Assembly (NCBI RefSeq): GCF_002217985.1
Contig: NZ_BCMI01000019.1
Location: 1 to 50,850 of the forward strand
Length of the DNA: 50,850 bases
Direction of reading: 5' to 3'
Source of the DNA: Secundilactobacillus pentosiphilus
Lineage (GTDB): Bacteria; Bacillota; Bacilli; Lactobacillales; Lactobacillaceae
Shown here: piece after piece, positions 7,063 to 15,821 of the stretch
Layout of the letters: every line of letters begins with the position of its first letter
Numbering within the stretch: the first letter of the stretch is position 1
The notes under the pieces: generated by a model
The model's input: the letters and a program-made list of their open reading frames with translations, nothing else
The model's database searches: none
What the model was told of the DNA's origin: nothing
Made by a program: the position numbers and the translations under genes

Positions 7063-7451
7063 ACTTACTGCTTGATGAATTACCATCAACAGTAATATAC
7101 CACTAATCAAGCTTAAAAATAATTTAAAAACAGTGTCTCTTAAGATTATCTTTAGAATTTAACGTGAGCAGTTGTCGTCAGACAGCAAACGGTTCAAAAA
7201 TATCTTAAATAGAAATGGTTTATAGTGGGTCAATTAAGGCCTGACTTATATGATGATATCGACATAGAATAACTTATGAATTCAAAAGATGTGCCCCTAA
7301 CGCCTATTATATAGGGGTTACGCGTCCATATTTTTTATAAGCATCTTTGAAGGTTTTAAATACACTTCATGTTATTATAATGATTGGAGGGTAAAATGTA
7401 TCATTTTTTATTGTCATGAGGGACTATGTTAAAAGGAGTGGGCAATTTACT
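7063..7451 (+). promoter_or_regulatory. AT-rich leader and promoter region of the lectin adhesin
   Basis: About 390 bases without a gene apart from a 7-codon leader ORF (7396-7419). TATAAT lies at 7376-7381 with only a weak -35 (GTTTTA, 17 bases upstream). A short inverted repeat (CCCCTA/TAGGGG) occurs near 7293-7318. I see no riboswitch or clear operator. Confidence 0.4.
7396..7419 (+). CDS. Seven-residue leader peptide coupled to the adhesin reading frame
   Basis: ATG TAT CAT TTT TTA TTG TCA TGA encodes MYHFLLS. It follows a good ribosome site (TGGAGGGTAAA) and lies about 15 bases after the -10 box. Its stop overlaps an ATG (ATGA, 7416-7419) that opens the adhesin frame 12 codons upstream of the preferred start at 7452, an arrangement suggesting translational coupling. 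No rare-codon run or amino-acid cluster indicates attenuation. Expression is not proven by sequence. Confidence 0.4.
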   Translation: MYHFLLS

Positions 7452-10400
7452 ATGTCAAAAAACAACTTAAAATCACCATATATTGAAAGTAAACATCGTG
7501 TGAAGCTTTACAAAAGAGGTAAACAATGGGTAGCTATGGGCATCACCTTAGCTGCCCTTACTGGTGTTTCGTTTGTCGCAAGCGACACTGCCAGCGCGGC
7601 AGAAACGGTTACGCCTGATTCAACGGCCACTGTCGGCCAAACTGCACCGGCCAATGATACTAACTCCTCCGCCGCAATCACAACCCCTGACGCAGCTAAC
7701 ACCCCTAGTGGGACCACGGCAGCTGTAGCACCTGACAGCACAACAGGTACAGCCGCCAACACAGACAAACCGTCGACGGGTACCCCCGCCGCAGCGACTG
7801 CTTCACAGAATCAGCCGACAGCCACTGTTCGTTCTGCAGACAACACGGGTAACCAAGATGTTGTGTCTGCACGTGCCGTCAGCGCACCAACCCCAGCACC
7901 GGCACCAACGCAAGCCGTTGGGCCGACCGTTACGACGACTGATAAATCGGGTGCGGCTTCTACTGATCCGGCCAATACCGGCAACAGTAACGATTCCCCA
8001 ACAGTGGTTACTGGCGAAAAAGTGGCCAGTGATTTCGTGGCGGGCGGTTCAAACGGGACCACCCTTCCAAAAATCACCTCTGATACCGTTGATTTAACTA
8101 ATCCGGCTGTTTCTGGCCACACGCAAAACGGCGTGGTCGTTGCGAAAGACGCCATTGATTTCAACAGCGATTTTAGTTTGAACGCCACCGTCAACGTTAA
8201 CTGGGACAGTGCCACTATGGGCGGCTGGCTCGGCGGTGACGGGATGGCCGTCGCCTTTCAGCCGGTTTCATTGGACACTGCCATGACCAAGGCCGGATTC
8301 GGCAGCGGCATGGGCCTGGTCAGAGGAATCGATGGCACCATCAGCTACATTATTTCAACGGATGCCATAAGGCAGTCACCTAAACAAAGCGATGGCCAGC
8401 CGTTCACCCAACTGCCGAACTGGGTGATTTATCAATCAGCCGATGACAGCAGTCAGGCAATCGGTGGTGTATTTGATACGGGTATCGCTTTGCCTGCCAG
8501 CGGATCAACTGGCAGCTTAAAATACACCTTTGACGTGACTTACAAGGCTGCCACGAAACAGCTCGTCACTAACATCTTAGACAGTAATGATCAAATCGTT
8601 AAAACGTATACTCAAACCATTACGGATGAGCAAATCGGTAAGAACTACTTGCTGGGTGTCACCGCTGCCACCGCTTCTTCCAAAGCCGCTTACAGCGTGA
8701 CCATCAACAAGTACACCTACGTGCCGGCTGATGCCAAACTCAATATCACCAGCAACATGCCTAACGTTGCCCAATCAAATATCAACGGTACCCCTGGTCA
8801 AGTGATCGCCTTCTATCAGGAAGGAACAGCCAAGCCAACCGCCGACAGCAAGGGTAACGCTGTATCGGTTGCTTATACCGTTCCTAAAGTAGACGGCTAC
8901 ACCCTTTCACCCCAGTTCGTGACGTTAACAGCTGGTGGTGAAAATACCGTTGCAATCAACTATGTCGGCAAACAAATCAATAACGCCATCGTGACAATCC
9001 CTACCAATAAGGGTGAGCAAACCGTGACTAACGTTTCTGGTCAGGTCGGCAACACCGTTCAAATTTCAGTTCCGGCCATTTCAGGCTATACGCCGGATAA
9101 AACCAAGGTAACGGCTACGGTCAACGCCGACGGCACGATTACCGTCAACGGGCCAAAAGCACAGTCTGGCGATGCCGGGTACGTCACCTATACAGGTGAT
9201 CCGCAGACCTTAACGGTTAAACTCGGTAATACTGGTAAAGTCTGGACCACCACTGGCGCCTCAGACACCCCGATCAATTACGATCAGCAGGCCATCGTCG
9301 CCCTCATTCCAAAGGGTTACACGATCAACAGTAATACTTCTAAAAAAATATTTGACAGTCTCTTACAGCAGCTCAACGCACCGACGGCATTTGACCATGA
9401 CTCCACCAAGGATCAGACCATCACACTGCCTCTGCAAGCAGCCGAAGACTTCAGTCACACCACGACTACGCGAACGATTCACTTCGTCGACAGTACGGGT
9501 AAGACCGTCTCACCGGATGTCGTTCAAACGGTTAACTGGGTCCGCGGCAGCGATGCCACTACCGACCCGACTACTGGGGCCTTTCAGCCAATGGATTGGT
9601 ACGCCAGCGTGACTGCACCAACCATTGCCGGGTATACGCCGGACATTAAAACGATTGCCGAAGTTTATCCAATGATGGTCACCACGCCGGGAAATGCTGA
9701 GGACATCACCGTTACCTACACGGCTGATACGCAAACCATGGTGGTGCACGTTGGCGACAAGACTTGGACCACCATGGGGCCTTCCGGCAGTGCCATCAAC
9801 TACGATGCTGGCGCCATTTTAAGCTTGATTCCTAAGGGTTACACGGTTACCTACAATCAGCAGACAACCACGATTGAAGCCCTACTCACAAAAGCGCCCG
9901 CAAACTTTGATACGGATACGGCGAACGATCAAGCCTGGACGTTACCAATTTCACCAGCTGAAAACTTCAACCACACGACGACCACGCGGACGATCCACTT
10001 TGTCGATAACACGGGCAAGACCGTCTCACCGGATATCGTTCAAACTGTCAACTGGGTGAAAGTCAGCGACGCCAATGCTGCTTCAACAGCTGGTGCCTAT
10101 ACACCAGTAGACTGGTACACTAGCGTCACTGCACCCACCATTACCGGGTATAAGCCTGATATCGCAACCATTGCGGAAGACTACCCAATGATCACCGACC
10201 AACCGGAAAATGCTAAGGATATTACGGTGACCTACACTGGTGAAACCCAAAAGCTGATTGTTACCGTTGGTGACAAGACTTGGACCACGACGGGTGAATC
10301 CGGCAGTGACATTCACTACGACACCCAGGCCATCTTAGCCTTGATTCCCGACGGCTACAGCATCAGTGCCAACACTTCTGGTACGACGTTGGCTGATTGG

Positions 10401-11465
10401 CTGGCAAACGCACCCAAACAATTTGACACTGATACCGCCAAGGATCAAACCTTAACGTTACCGATCTCGCCTGCCGAAAGCTTTAACCACACCACCACCA
10501 CGCGGACGATTCACTTCGTCGATGGCAACGGCAAGGCTTTAACACCCGACGTCGTTCAAACCGTCAACTGGGTGCAAACGGTTGACGCGGCAACTGGCAA
10601 ACCAACCGACGTCTACACGCCAATGGACTGGTACACGGAAATCTCAACACCAACGGTTGCCGGTTACACGACAGCAACCGCCAAAGTGGCTGCCGATTAT
10701 CCGCTGATCACGGACGCCCCGACTAATGCTAAGGACATCACGATCGTTTACACCGGCAACCAAATCACGACCGACGTGACGATCCCAAGTAATCAAGGCG
10801 ATCAAACCGTCGCTCACGTGACTGGCAACGTTGGCGATGTCGTCAACGTTGCCGTGCCGACCCTTGACGGCTACACTGCGGATAAAACCACGGTGTCGGC
10901 AACGGTTAACCCGGACGGCACGATTACGGTCAATGGTCCAAAGGCTAAACCGGGCGACGCGGGCTATGTCACTTACACTGCCATTAGTACTAACGTGCCG
11001 GATCAAGGCGACAACAACGGCCTGCCTGGCAATAATCTGACGGATGTTGACACCCCAACCACCAATGACACGCCGCAACCGGATACGATTCCCAATCCGG
11101 TAACCACGCCGACTGACGATGCGGATAAGGACACGGTTACGCGTCAAAACAGTACCGCTGTCAAATCCGATCAGAATGGTACCCGTTCAGGTCACTCGAA
11201 CACGGTCACGGCTATTCAAAATGGCGGCGCAGTGCTCAGCACTTCAGCCGCGGCAGGTCACGCAACGGCTGCTCAGCCGTCAAGTTCAGCCACCGCTGCT
11301 GGTCAAACCACAACTGGTCAGCAAACGAAACAAGCAGCTGCCGGCCAATTACCGCAAACTAACGAACAATCCGATCAAGTGAAAACAACTGGTGTTCTTG
11401 GCTTGATACTGCTGAGTCTATTGAGTCTGTTCGGTCTTAGAAGAAAAGAAACCGGCGACAAATAA
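7452..11465 (+). CDS. LPxTG cell-wall adhesin with L-type lectin-like and Muc_B2 mucin-binding domains
   Basis: A 1,337-residue surface protein. The start at 7452 has AAAGGAG 13 bases upstream; an in-frame ATG at 7416 is coupled to a leader ORF. The signal peptide carries KLYKRGKQW (residues 18-26), the KxYKxGKxW type. A Thr/Ala/Pro linker runs to about residue 195. Residues ~195-435 resemble an L-type lectin sandwich (GWLGGDGMAVAFQPV, GFGSGMGLVRGIDGTISYII). Then come MucBP-like units and three ~165-residue repeats, each with TTTRTIHFVD...GK...PDVVQTVNW (Muc_B2 type). The tail is LPQTNE (1300), a hydrophobic helix and RRKETGDK, a sortase signal. It probably binds host or plant glycans or mucin at the cell wall. 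DNA copies of the repeats are similar enough to recombine. Confidence 0.92.
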   Translation: MSKNNLKSPYIESKHRVKLYKRGKQWVAMGITLAALTGVSFVASDTASAAETVTPDSTATVGQTAPANDTNSSAAITTPDAANTPSGTTAAVAPDSTTGTAANTDKPSTGTPAAATASQNQPTATVRSADNTGNQDVVSARAVSAPTPAPAPTQAVGPTVTTTDKSGAASTDPANTGNSNDSPTVVTGEKVASDFVAGGSNGTTLPKITSDTVDLTNPAVSGHTQNGVVVAKDAIDFNSDFSLNATVNVNWDSATMGGWLGGDGMAVAFQPVSLDTAMTKAGFGSGMGLVRGIDGTISYIISTDAIRQSPKQSDGQPFTQLPNWVIYQSADDSSQAIGGVFDTGIALPASGSTGSLKYTFDVTYKAATKQLVTNILDSNDQIVKTYTQTITDEQIGKNYLLGVTAATASSKAAYSVTINKYTYVPADAKLNITSNMPNVAQSNINGTPGQVIAFYQEGTAKPTADSKGNAVSVAYTVPKVDGYTLSPQFVTLTAGGENTVAINYVGKQINNAIVTIPTNKGEQTVTNVSGQVGNTVQISVPAISGYTPDKTKVTATVNADGTITVNGPKAQSGDAGYVTYTGDPQTLTVKLGNTGKVWTTTGASDTPINYDQQAIVALIPKGYTINSNTSKKIFDSLLQQLNAPTAFDHDSTKDQTITLPLQAAEDFSHTTTTRTIHFVDSTGKTVSPDVVQTVNWVRGSDATTDPTTGAFQPMDWYASVTAPTIAGYTPDIKTIAEVYPMMVTTPGNAEDITVTYTADTQTMVVHVGDKTWTTMGPSGSAINYDAGAILSLIPKGYTVTYNQQTTTIEALLTKAPANFDTDTANDQAWTLPISPAENFNHTTTTRTIHFVDNTGKTVSPDIVQTVNWVKVSDANAASTAGAYTPVDWYTSVTAPTITGYKPDIATIAEDYPMITDQPENAKDITVTYTGETQKLIVTVGDKTWTTTGESGSDIHYDTQAILALIPDGYSISANTSGTTLADWLANAPKQFDTDTAKDQTLTLPISPAESFNHTTTTRTIHFVDGNGKALTPDVVQTVNWVQTVDAATGKPTDVYTPMDWYTEISTPTVAGYTTATAKVAADYPLITDAPTNAKDITIVYTGNQITTDVTIPSNQGDQTVAHVTGNVGDVVNVAVPTLDGYTADKTTVSATVNPDGTITVNGPKAKPGDAGYVTYTAISTNVPDQGDNNGLPGNNLTDVDTPTTNDTPQPDTIPNPVTTPTDDADKDTVTRQNSTAVKSDQNGTRSGHSNTVTAIQNGGAVLSTSAAAGHATAAQPSSSATAAGQTTTGQQTKQAAAGQLPQTNEQSDQVKTTGVLGLILLSLLSLFGLRRKETGDK

Positions 11466-11536
11466 TCAGTAGGCTGGAGATCAAGCCAAGGTAGACATAG
11501 CGAGCTTCGCTATTGCCCACCCTCCAGGATTTAAAA

Positions 11537-11572
11537 GAAGCTCAATTCGAAACTGAATTGGGCTTCTTTTTT
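11537..11572 (+). terminator. Terminator of the lectin adhesin gene
   Basis: GAAGCTCAATTC pairs with GAATTGGGCTTC (one mismatch) around a 6-base loop and is followed by T6. Upstream, 11474-11527 contains nested stems (CTGGAG/CTCCAG and ATAGCGA/TCGCTAT) that may also be structural. Confidence 0.88.
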
Positions 11573-11583
11573 GTAAAGAAAAA

Positions 11584-11607
11584 GTGCTGATGATTGCTCA
11601 TCAGCAC
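11584..11607 (-). terminator. Terminator of the amidohydrolase-marR operon
   Basis: A perfect 10-bp stem (GTGCTGATGA/TCATCAGCAC) with a 4-base loop. On the minus strand it is followed by T5 and a T-rich tail. Confidence 0.85.
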
Positions 11608-11620
11608 CAGATCTAATTCG

Positions 11621-12076
11621 TTATTTAAGGCCACTGCCTTCATCAAGCTGCGCAATTCGTTTCAAAACAGCCAGAAAATCAGCTTGCGTTACCCGGCCGT
11701 CAGCCACGTCCAGGCACTGGCTCAGCGCTTCTTCTTGCGCGTCCAGTGCTGCTTTGATCTTGGGATACAGCGCTTCGCCCTCAGCCGTCAGCTTCAGTTC
11801 AAAACGCCGGCCATCGTTTGGCGACTGCCGCTTATCCACCAGGCCCATCTTGGCTAGCTTAGCAATTTCCCGGTTCACGTTGCTTTGGTGGCGACTGTCC
11901 GAACGCACTAGCTGGTCTTGGGTAATTCCCGGATTATCGTGCAGCTTTAAAATGAAGAAAAATTGCGCGTGATTCACCCCAAGGGGGCTTAGACGCTTCT
12001 CCAACACCCGAATGGCCATGTTGGAGGCCGTGTGCAGCTGTTTGCTGATCGTCTCGTTATTTTTATCCGTAATCAT
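11621..12076 (-). CDS. MarR-family regulator, second gene of the amidohydrolase operon
   Basis: A 151-residue winged-helix regulator read from ATG 12076 (TAGGAAGTG upstream). The frame extends further but without a ribosome site. The DNA-binding part is GITQDQLVRSDSRHQSNVNR followed by EIAKLAKMGLVDKRQSPNDGRR and the wing FELKLTAEGEALYPKI, with the conserved D-GRR of MarR wings. Helices at both ends give the dimer domain. It is encoded 37 bases downstream of the amidohydrolase gene on the same strand. The likely operator is the 26-base perfect palindrome in the operon promoter (13139-13164), so the protein probably represses its own operon until an aromatic acid-like ligand binds. The ligand is inferred, not seen. 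Confidence 0.9.
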   Translation of the reverse strand: MITDKNNETISKQLHTASNMAIRVLEKRLSPLGVNHAQFFFILKLHDNPGITQDQLVRSDSRHQSNVNREIAKLAKMGLVDKRQSPNDGRRFELKLTAEGEALYPKIKAALDAQEEALSQCLDVADGRVTQADFLAVLKRIAQLDEGSGLK

Positions 12077-12113
12077 GTCGTCACTTCCTAGGCAGTATAT
12101 GATACCGTTTCTC

Positions 12114-13085
12114 TTACAGGTTAAACAGTTTTTCGGCCGTCCCGTGGGCGATCGCCTCGCGTTGCTCATCCGTCACATCCGCCTGCTCAAGAAACTCACG
12201 CGTCCTTGAGCCCTTTTGCACGTACGGGAAGTCCTCCGACCACATGACGTGATCCGCGCCCATTTCAGTGAGTGCTAACTGCATTTGCGGTGCCGTGAAC
12301 ATCCCGGATGGTGACAGGTAAACCTGACGCCGGTAGTAATCCGAGAACTTCAGCGGCAAGTCAGTGATCATTGGGCTGAACCCATCGATGCGTTCCACGA
12401 ACATGGGGATAAATTCACCCCAGTGGCCGGTGGCGATCTTCAGGTGGGGATACTTTTCCAGCAGACCAGCTGTGATGATTCGCATGACCTGAATACCAGC
12501 TTCCATGTGCCACCCCCACATGGCGCCGGCCATCATGTTTGCGGCTAGCGCTGAGTAGGCTTTACTATCGTAGAGCATCGCCTTTTGGTCGTTTGAAATG
12601 ACACCGGGATGCAGGTAAAGCGTGGTACCAAGCTTGTCGGCAGCGGCAAAAATGGGGTCAAACTTGGGGTCATCGAGGAACTGACCATTGATACTGCCGC
12701 TGATGATGCCGCCCTTCAGGCCTAACTGCGTCACAGCATATTCCAGCTCTTCGGCCGCTTTGTCGGGCACGTTAGCGGGTAAAGTTGCGAGCCCAGCGAA
12801 CCGATCAGGATACTGGCTGATGTTTTCCGCCAACGTTTCGTTTTGGGCACGGGCGCCAGCAACGGCGTACTGGTCAGGCAGCACTTGCGCTGAATTACCG
12901 GCATCGGAGATCACTTGCATATCGATACCGTTCTCATCCATGTAAGCCACCTTCTGACTGAAATCGACTAGCTTAGGCCTTAACTTGTCTTGCCACGGAT
13001 TATTATTTTTAACTTCCGAGTATTTCTTAAACTGACTGATGTTTTCGTCAGTGTCGTAATGTTCTTCAACCGTAATTAATTTCAT
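12114..13085 (-). CDS. Amidohydrolase-2 family protein, aromatic-acid decarboxylase-like
   Basis: A 323-residue TIM-barrel protein of the ACMSD / gamma-resorcylate decarboxylase group. The metal-ligand pattern of that group is present: E7-x-H9 in ITVEEHYD, His159 in LYLHPG, His221 in ATGHWGE and Asp285 in WSEDFPY. AxAQNETLAENISQYPDRFA is also characteristic of the group. These enzymes non-oxidatively decarboxylate hydroxybenzoates or related acids using Mn or Zn; some members are hydrolases or lactonases. A MarR gene follows in the same operon and a perfect palindrome covers the promoter, as in aromatic-acid-inducible detoxification operons. Substrate is not determinable. RBS AAGGAAGGGTG precedes the ATG. 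Confidence 0.85.
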   Translation of the reverse strand: MKLITVEEHYDTDENISQFKKYSEVKNNNPWQDKLRPKLVDFSQKVAYMDENGIDMQVISDAGNSAQVLPDQYAVAGARAQNETLAENISQYPDRFAGLATLPANVPDKAAEELEYAVTQLGLKGGIISGSINGQFLDDPKFDPIFAAADKLGTTLYLHPGVISNDQKAMLYDSKAYSALAANMMAGAMWGWHMEAGIQVMRIITAGLLEKYPHLKIATGHWGEFIPMFVERIDGFSPMITDLPLKFSDYYRRQVYLSPSGMFTAPQMQLALTEMGADHVMWSEDFPYVQKGSRTREFLEQADVTDEQREAIAHGTAEKLFNL

Positions 13086-13129
13086 TGTACACCCTTCCTT
13101 AACGACTCACTTATTTGTAAGTCAAAATG

Positions 13130-13164
13130 AGTATAGCACAAAACTATGCACGTGCATAGTTTTG
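13130..13164 (-). promoter_or_regulatory. Promoter and palindromic MarR operator of the amidohydrolase operon
   Basis: Bases 13139-13164 are a perfect 26-base palindrome (half site CAAAACTATGCAC). On the minus strand the -10 box TATACT follows 3 bases later, so the palindrome covers the -35 region. Binding there would block RNA polymerase. It is the obvious target for the MarR protein encoded in the same operon. Confidence 0.75.
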
Positions 13165-13188
13165 GTGCAAGTTGTCCTTTCCGCACGC

Positions 13189-13220
13189 AAAAACCATCCA
13201 GTTCACCTGAATGGTTTTTT
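13189..13220. terminator. Intrinsic terminator after the nupC remnant
   Basis: AAAAACCATCCAG and CTGAATGGTTTTTT pair (one mismatch) around 5 bases, with A and T runs on both sides. It ends leftward transcription from the nucleoside locus and could also act on rightward transcripts. Confidence 0.85.
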
Positions 13221-13282
13221 GACGCGGCATGTTTAGACCGTTCCGTTGTAATCAGTCATGCATTGTAAGATACGCTTTTTGA

Positions 13283-14033
13283 TTACCACACGAACAGGCC
13301 GACAAAACCAGCTGATAAGAGTGATACGAGAACGCCTGAAAGTAACATGCAACCCACGTTTTTAGCGACCAAGTCGTTTTTTTCCTTGTCCACCAATCCC
13401 TTGAAGGCACCGATGATCATCCCGGTGGTTCCAAAGTTGGCAAACGACGTCAAAAAGACGGTCAATACGGCACGTAAATGCGGCGTGTAGCCATTAATCA
13501 CGTTTCCAGCGACCTTCCCCATGACCACGAATTCGTTAGTCACTAACTTCAAGCCCATGTCTTGGGATAAGAGCCAGGCATCGTGAACCGGGAACCCTAA
13601 TAGCCAAGCAAACGGGAACATGATAACCCCCACGATATGCTCTAAGGAAAGCGGCGCCCAGATCAAGCCTAAAATCTTATCCGCCAAAGTAGGTTAAAAT
13701 ATCAAAAACCGGTACGATCATCAATACGGGCAGCAGCGCAGTGGTCACAAAGTTCATCGACTTAGCTGAACCGCCGAAAGCTGGGGTAACCCAGTTGGGC
13801 AGCGCGAAGACGATCCCTTGATAGGAAACTTCCACCAGCCAGTTAAATCCGTCCGCCGCTGCTTTAACGGCGTCTCGGCCAGCGGTAAAACTGGTGAAGA
13901 ACCAGGCTAATGCCAAGTTGATCAATAACATGATGGCAATTGAACGCCAGCGGATATCGCTTTTTTTCTTTGAAAATAGGAAACCGATCACTAAGAAGAC
14001 GATCAGCCCTACCAGGTTAATCAAAACATACAT
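13283..14033 (-). pseudogene. nupC: CNT-family nucleoside transporter (NupC-like), internal deletion plus frameshift
   Basis: The N-terminal piece (118 residues, 14033-13677) has the first helices and ends VLMIVPVFDILTYFGG. The C-terminal piece (13687-13283) resumes at ADKILGLIWAPLSLEHIVGV and carries the final conserved helices with NEFVVMGK and SFANFGTTGMIIG. In intact CNT proteins of about 400 residues these two segments are separated by roughly 150 residues, including the GQxEA-like substrate region. Here they abut, out of frame, around 13677-13687. So about 450 bp is missing and the gene cannot make a working transporter. It sits 20 bases downstream of the nucleoside hydrolase gene, its natural partner. 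The deletion junction is internal and has no IS remnant. Confidence 0.88.
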
Positions 14034-14053
14034 TTAAATGTCCCCCTCTCTGC

Positions 14054-14986
14054 TTACTTGTAGGTCTTAATGCAGTCAGCAACTAAGTCGAAGAACCCTT
14101 TACGGTCGATCCCCTTACCCACTTTAGCGTTTGGCGTCTGCTTCAAAACGTTGAGTTCGTCGCAAACCGTCCGGCCGTAACATGGGCCGCGGTTGATATC
14201 AACGGTGACGTACATGTCCTGCATCTCAAACAGTGATGGATCAATTAAGTAGCCTACAGTGGTAGCATCGTGGATCGGACCAGCTTCAAGGCCAAATTCT
14301 TCAAACTGCGTCTTCAAAGTAAAGCGCATTAAATCACCGAATAACTTACCGGCCTTGTTGCCAATGGCTTCCATCCGTTCGATGACGTCTGGGGTACAAA
14401 TGGTTTGGTTGGTTAAGTCTAAGCCCATCATGACGATCGGTGCACCGGACTTGAAGACCACGTGAGCGGCTTCCGGATCAGCGAAAATGTTAAATTCAGC
14501 TGATGGCGTGAAGTTACCCGTCCCGTAAGCACCGCCCATTAAGACGATTTCTTTGATCTTAGGGATGATCAGCGGTTCCATCCGCATAGCAGTGGCGATG
14601 TTAGTCAATGGACCAGTAGGCACTAAGGTAATGTCGCCGTCGCTAGCCATTAAGGTATCAATGATGAATTGAACACCGTTTTCCTTTTCAGCTGTCCGCT
14701 TTAAGGCTTCAAAAGTGGGACCGTCTAAACCGGTCTTACCGTGGACGTTACCGGCAACGACTTGTTCGCGGACAAGCGGTTGGGGCATCCCTGGGTAAAG
14801 TTTAACGTCCATGTCTAATAATTGCGCAACGTTCAAGCCGTTATGAACGGTCTTCTTCAACGTTTGGTTACCAGCAACGATCGTGATCCCTAATAGGTCG
14901 ATATCTGGATGTGCGTATGCCATCATCATGGTAATCGCGTCATCGTGACCTGGATCACAGTCGAGAATAATTTTTCGTGCAGTCAT
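14054..14986 (-). CDS. rihB: Inosine-uridine/ribosylpyrimidine nucleoside hydrolase
   Basis: A 310-residue IU-NH family enzyme. The calcium-binding DxDxxxDD motif is D9-C-D11-P-G-H-D15-D16 near the N-terminus. [34 protein letters not shown] and GPIHDATTV (catalytic His-Asp region) all match the family. It hydrolyses the N-glycosidic bond of ribonucleosides to free base and ribose in the cytoplasm. The neighbourhood hydrolase - CNT transporter - divergent Crp/Fnr-type regulator mirrors the E. coli rihB-nupX-yeiL cluster, so pyrimidine nucleosides are the favoured substrates. RBS AGGAGG precedes the ATG. Because nupC is broken here, uptake must use another transporter. Confidence 0.9.
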   Translation of the reverse strand: MTARKIILDCDPGHDDAITMMMAYAHPDIDLLGITIVAGNQTLKKTVHNGLNVAQLLDMDVKLYPGMPQPLVREQVVAGNVHGKTGLDGPTFEALKRTAEKENGVQFIIDTLMASDGDITLVPTGPLTNIATAMRMEPLIIPKIKEIVLMGGAYGTGNFTPSAEFNIFADPEAAHVVFKSGAPIVMMGLDLTNQTICTPDVIERMEAIGNKAGKLFGDLMRFTLKTQFEEFGLEAGPIHDATTVGYLIDPSLFEMQDMYVTVDINRGPCYGRTVCDELNVLKQTPNAKVGKGIDRKGFFDLVADCIKTYK

Positions 14987-15030
14987 GAATAATTCCTCCT
15001 AGCAGTGATGTGTAAGCCCTTACTTACTGA

Positions 15031-15080
15031 TTGAATTATAGCCTGTGAATTGCTACACTAAGTATGAGAAATCTCATACT
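15031..15080. promoter_or_regulatory. Divergent promoters with Crp/Fnr-type palindrome (nucleoside locus)
   Basis: AGTATGAGA-AA-TCTCATACT (15061-15080) is a perfect 9-bp inverted repeat with a 2-base centre. Rightward, TTGAAT (15031) and TACACT (15054-15059) are 17 apart, so the palindrome covers the start region of the regulator transcript. Leftward, TATAAT (plus-strand 15035-15040) lacks a good -35, and the palindrome centre would lie about 42 bases upstream of that transcript's start. This is the position of class II Crp/Fnr activators. Confidence 0.65.
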
Positions 15081-15092
15081 AGGAGAATTTAA

Positions 15093-15797
15093 ATGCAAAA
15101 AATTGATGATAGTAAACTCAAACACGTGTTGATGGCTGAGTGTGATTATGGATCGCTGTTCGGCTCCAATATCGCCAAGCACGCTCAGCTGATGAAGTTC
15201 AGCCCCCAGGAATACATTGTAAAAAACCAGGTTAAACCGGACTACCTGTTTTATTTAGTCCGGGGCAAGGCCAAACTGTATGATTTTCTGGCTAACGGCA
15301 AAGACACCCTGGTCGACTTCTTCACGCCGCCCTGCTTTGTGGGGGAAATGGAGTTAATGGACACCCAAAGCGAACCCTTCAGCGTCCAAGTGATCGATGA
15401 CTGCTACTGCCTGGCGCTGCCGGTGGCAAAATACAAGCAGCAGCTGCTGGCCGACCCGGTCTTCCTGCGCAACGTCTGCCTCTACCTCGCTCACAAAAAC
15501 GCCCGCAATATTAAAACGGCTTCCCAGAATCAGGGCTTCACGCTGTCGCAGCGGCTTTCGGCCTTTATTCTGCTGACGAGCCACGACGGCCGCTACCACG
15601 AAAAACACACCCAGGTCGCCGAGTACCTGGGCGTGTCCTACCGCCACCTGCTGTACGTGATCGCCGACTTTGTCAAGGCCGGCTACCTGCAAAAAGATCA
15701 GCGCAGTTACCGCATTAAAGACGAAGCCGGGCTGCAAAACTTGGCCTGGGAAGTTAACCTCTCCAACGAATGGCACGAAAAAGCCAGTGATGCGTGA
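15093..15797 (+). CDS. Crp/Fnr-family regulator (YeiL-like) of the nucleoside locus
   Basis: A 234-residue protein with an N-terminal cyclic-nucleotide-binding-type barrel (QEYIVKNQVKPDYLFYLVRG, then DTLVDFFTPPCFVGEMELMD) and a C-terminal winged helix (FTLSQRLSAFILLTS..., HTQVAEYLGVSYRHLLYVIADFVKAG). It resembles E. coli YeiL, encoded next to the rihB nucleoside hydrolase. Several cysteines are present (residues 17, 81, 104, 106 and 129), but no clear Fnr-type iron-sulfur spacing, so redox sensing is only possible. It is divergent from the hydrolase gene and shares with it a perfect palindrome. The geometry suggests activation of the hydrolase and repression of itself. Confidence 0.85.
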   Translation: MQKIDDSKLKHVLMAECDYGSLFGSNIAKHAQLMKFSPQEYIVKNQVKPDYLFYLVRGKAKLYDFLANGKDTLVDFFTPPCFVGEMELMDTQSEPFSVQVIDDCYCLALPVAKYKQQLLADPVFLRNVCLYLAHKNARNIKTASQNQGFTLSQRLSAFILLTSHDGRYHEKHTQVAEYLGVSYRHLLYVIADFVKAGYLQKDQRSYRIKDEAGLQNLAWEVNLSNEWHEKASDA

Positions 15798-15810
15798 TCA
15801 CTGGCTTTTT
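15778..15810. terminator. Bidirectional terminator between the Crp/Fnr-type gene and the ABC-UroD operon
   Basis: GCCAGTGAT/ATCACTGGC is a perfect 9-bp stem with a 5-base loop, A5 on the left and T5 on the right. Its left arm overlaps the last codons of the regulator gene. It serves both convergent units. Confidence 0.9.
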
Positions 15811-15821
15811 GAATCCTTAAA

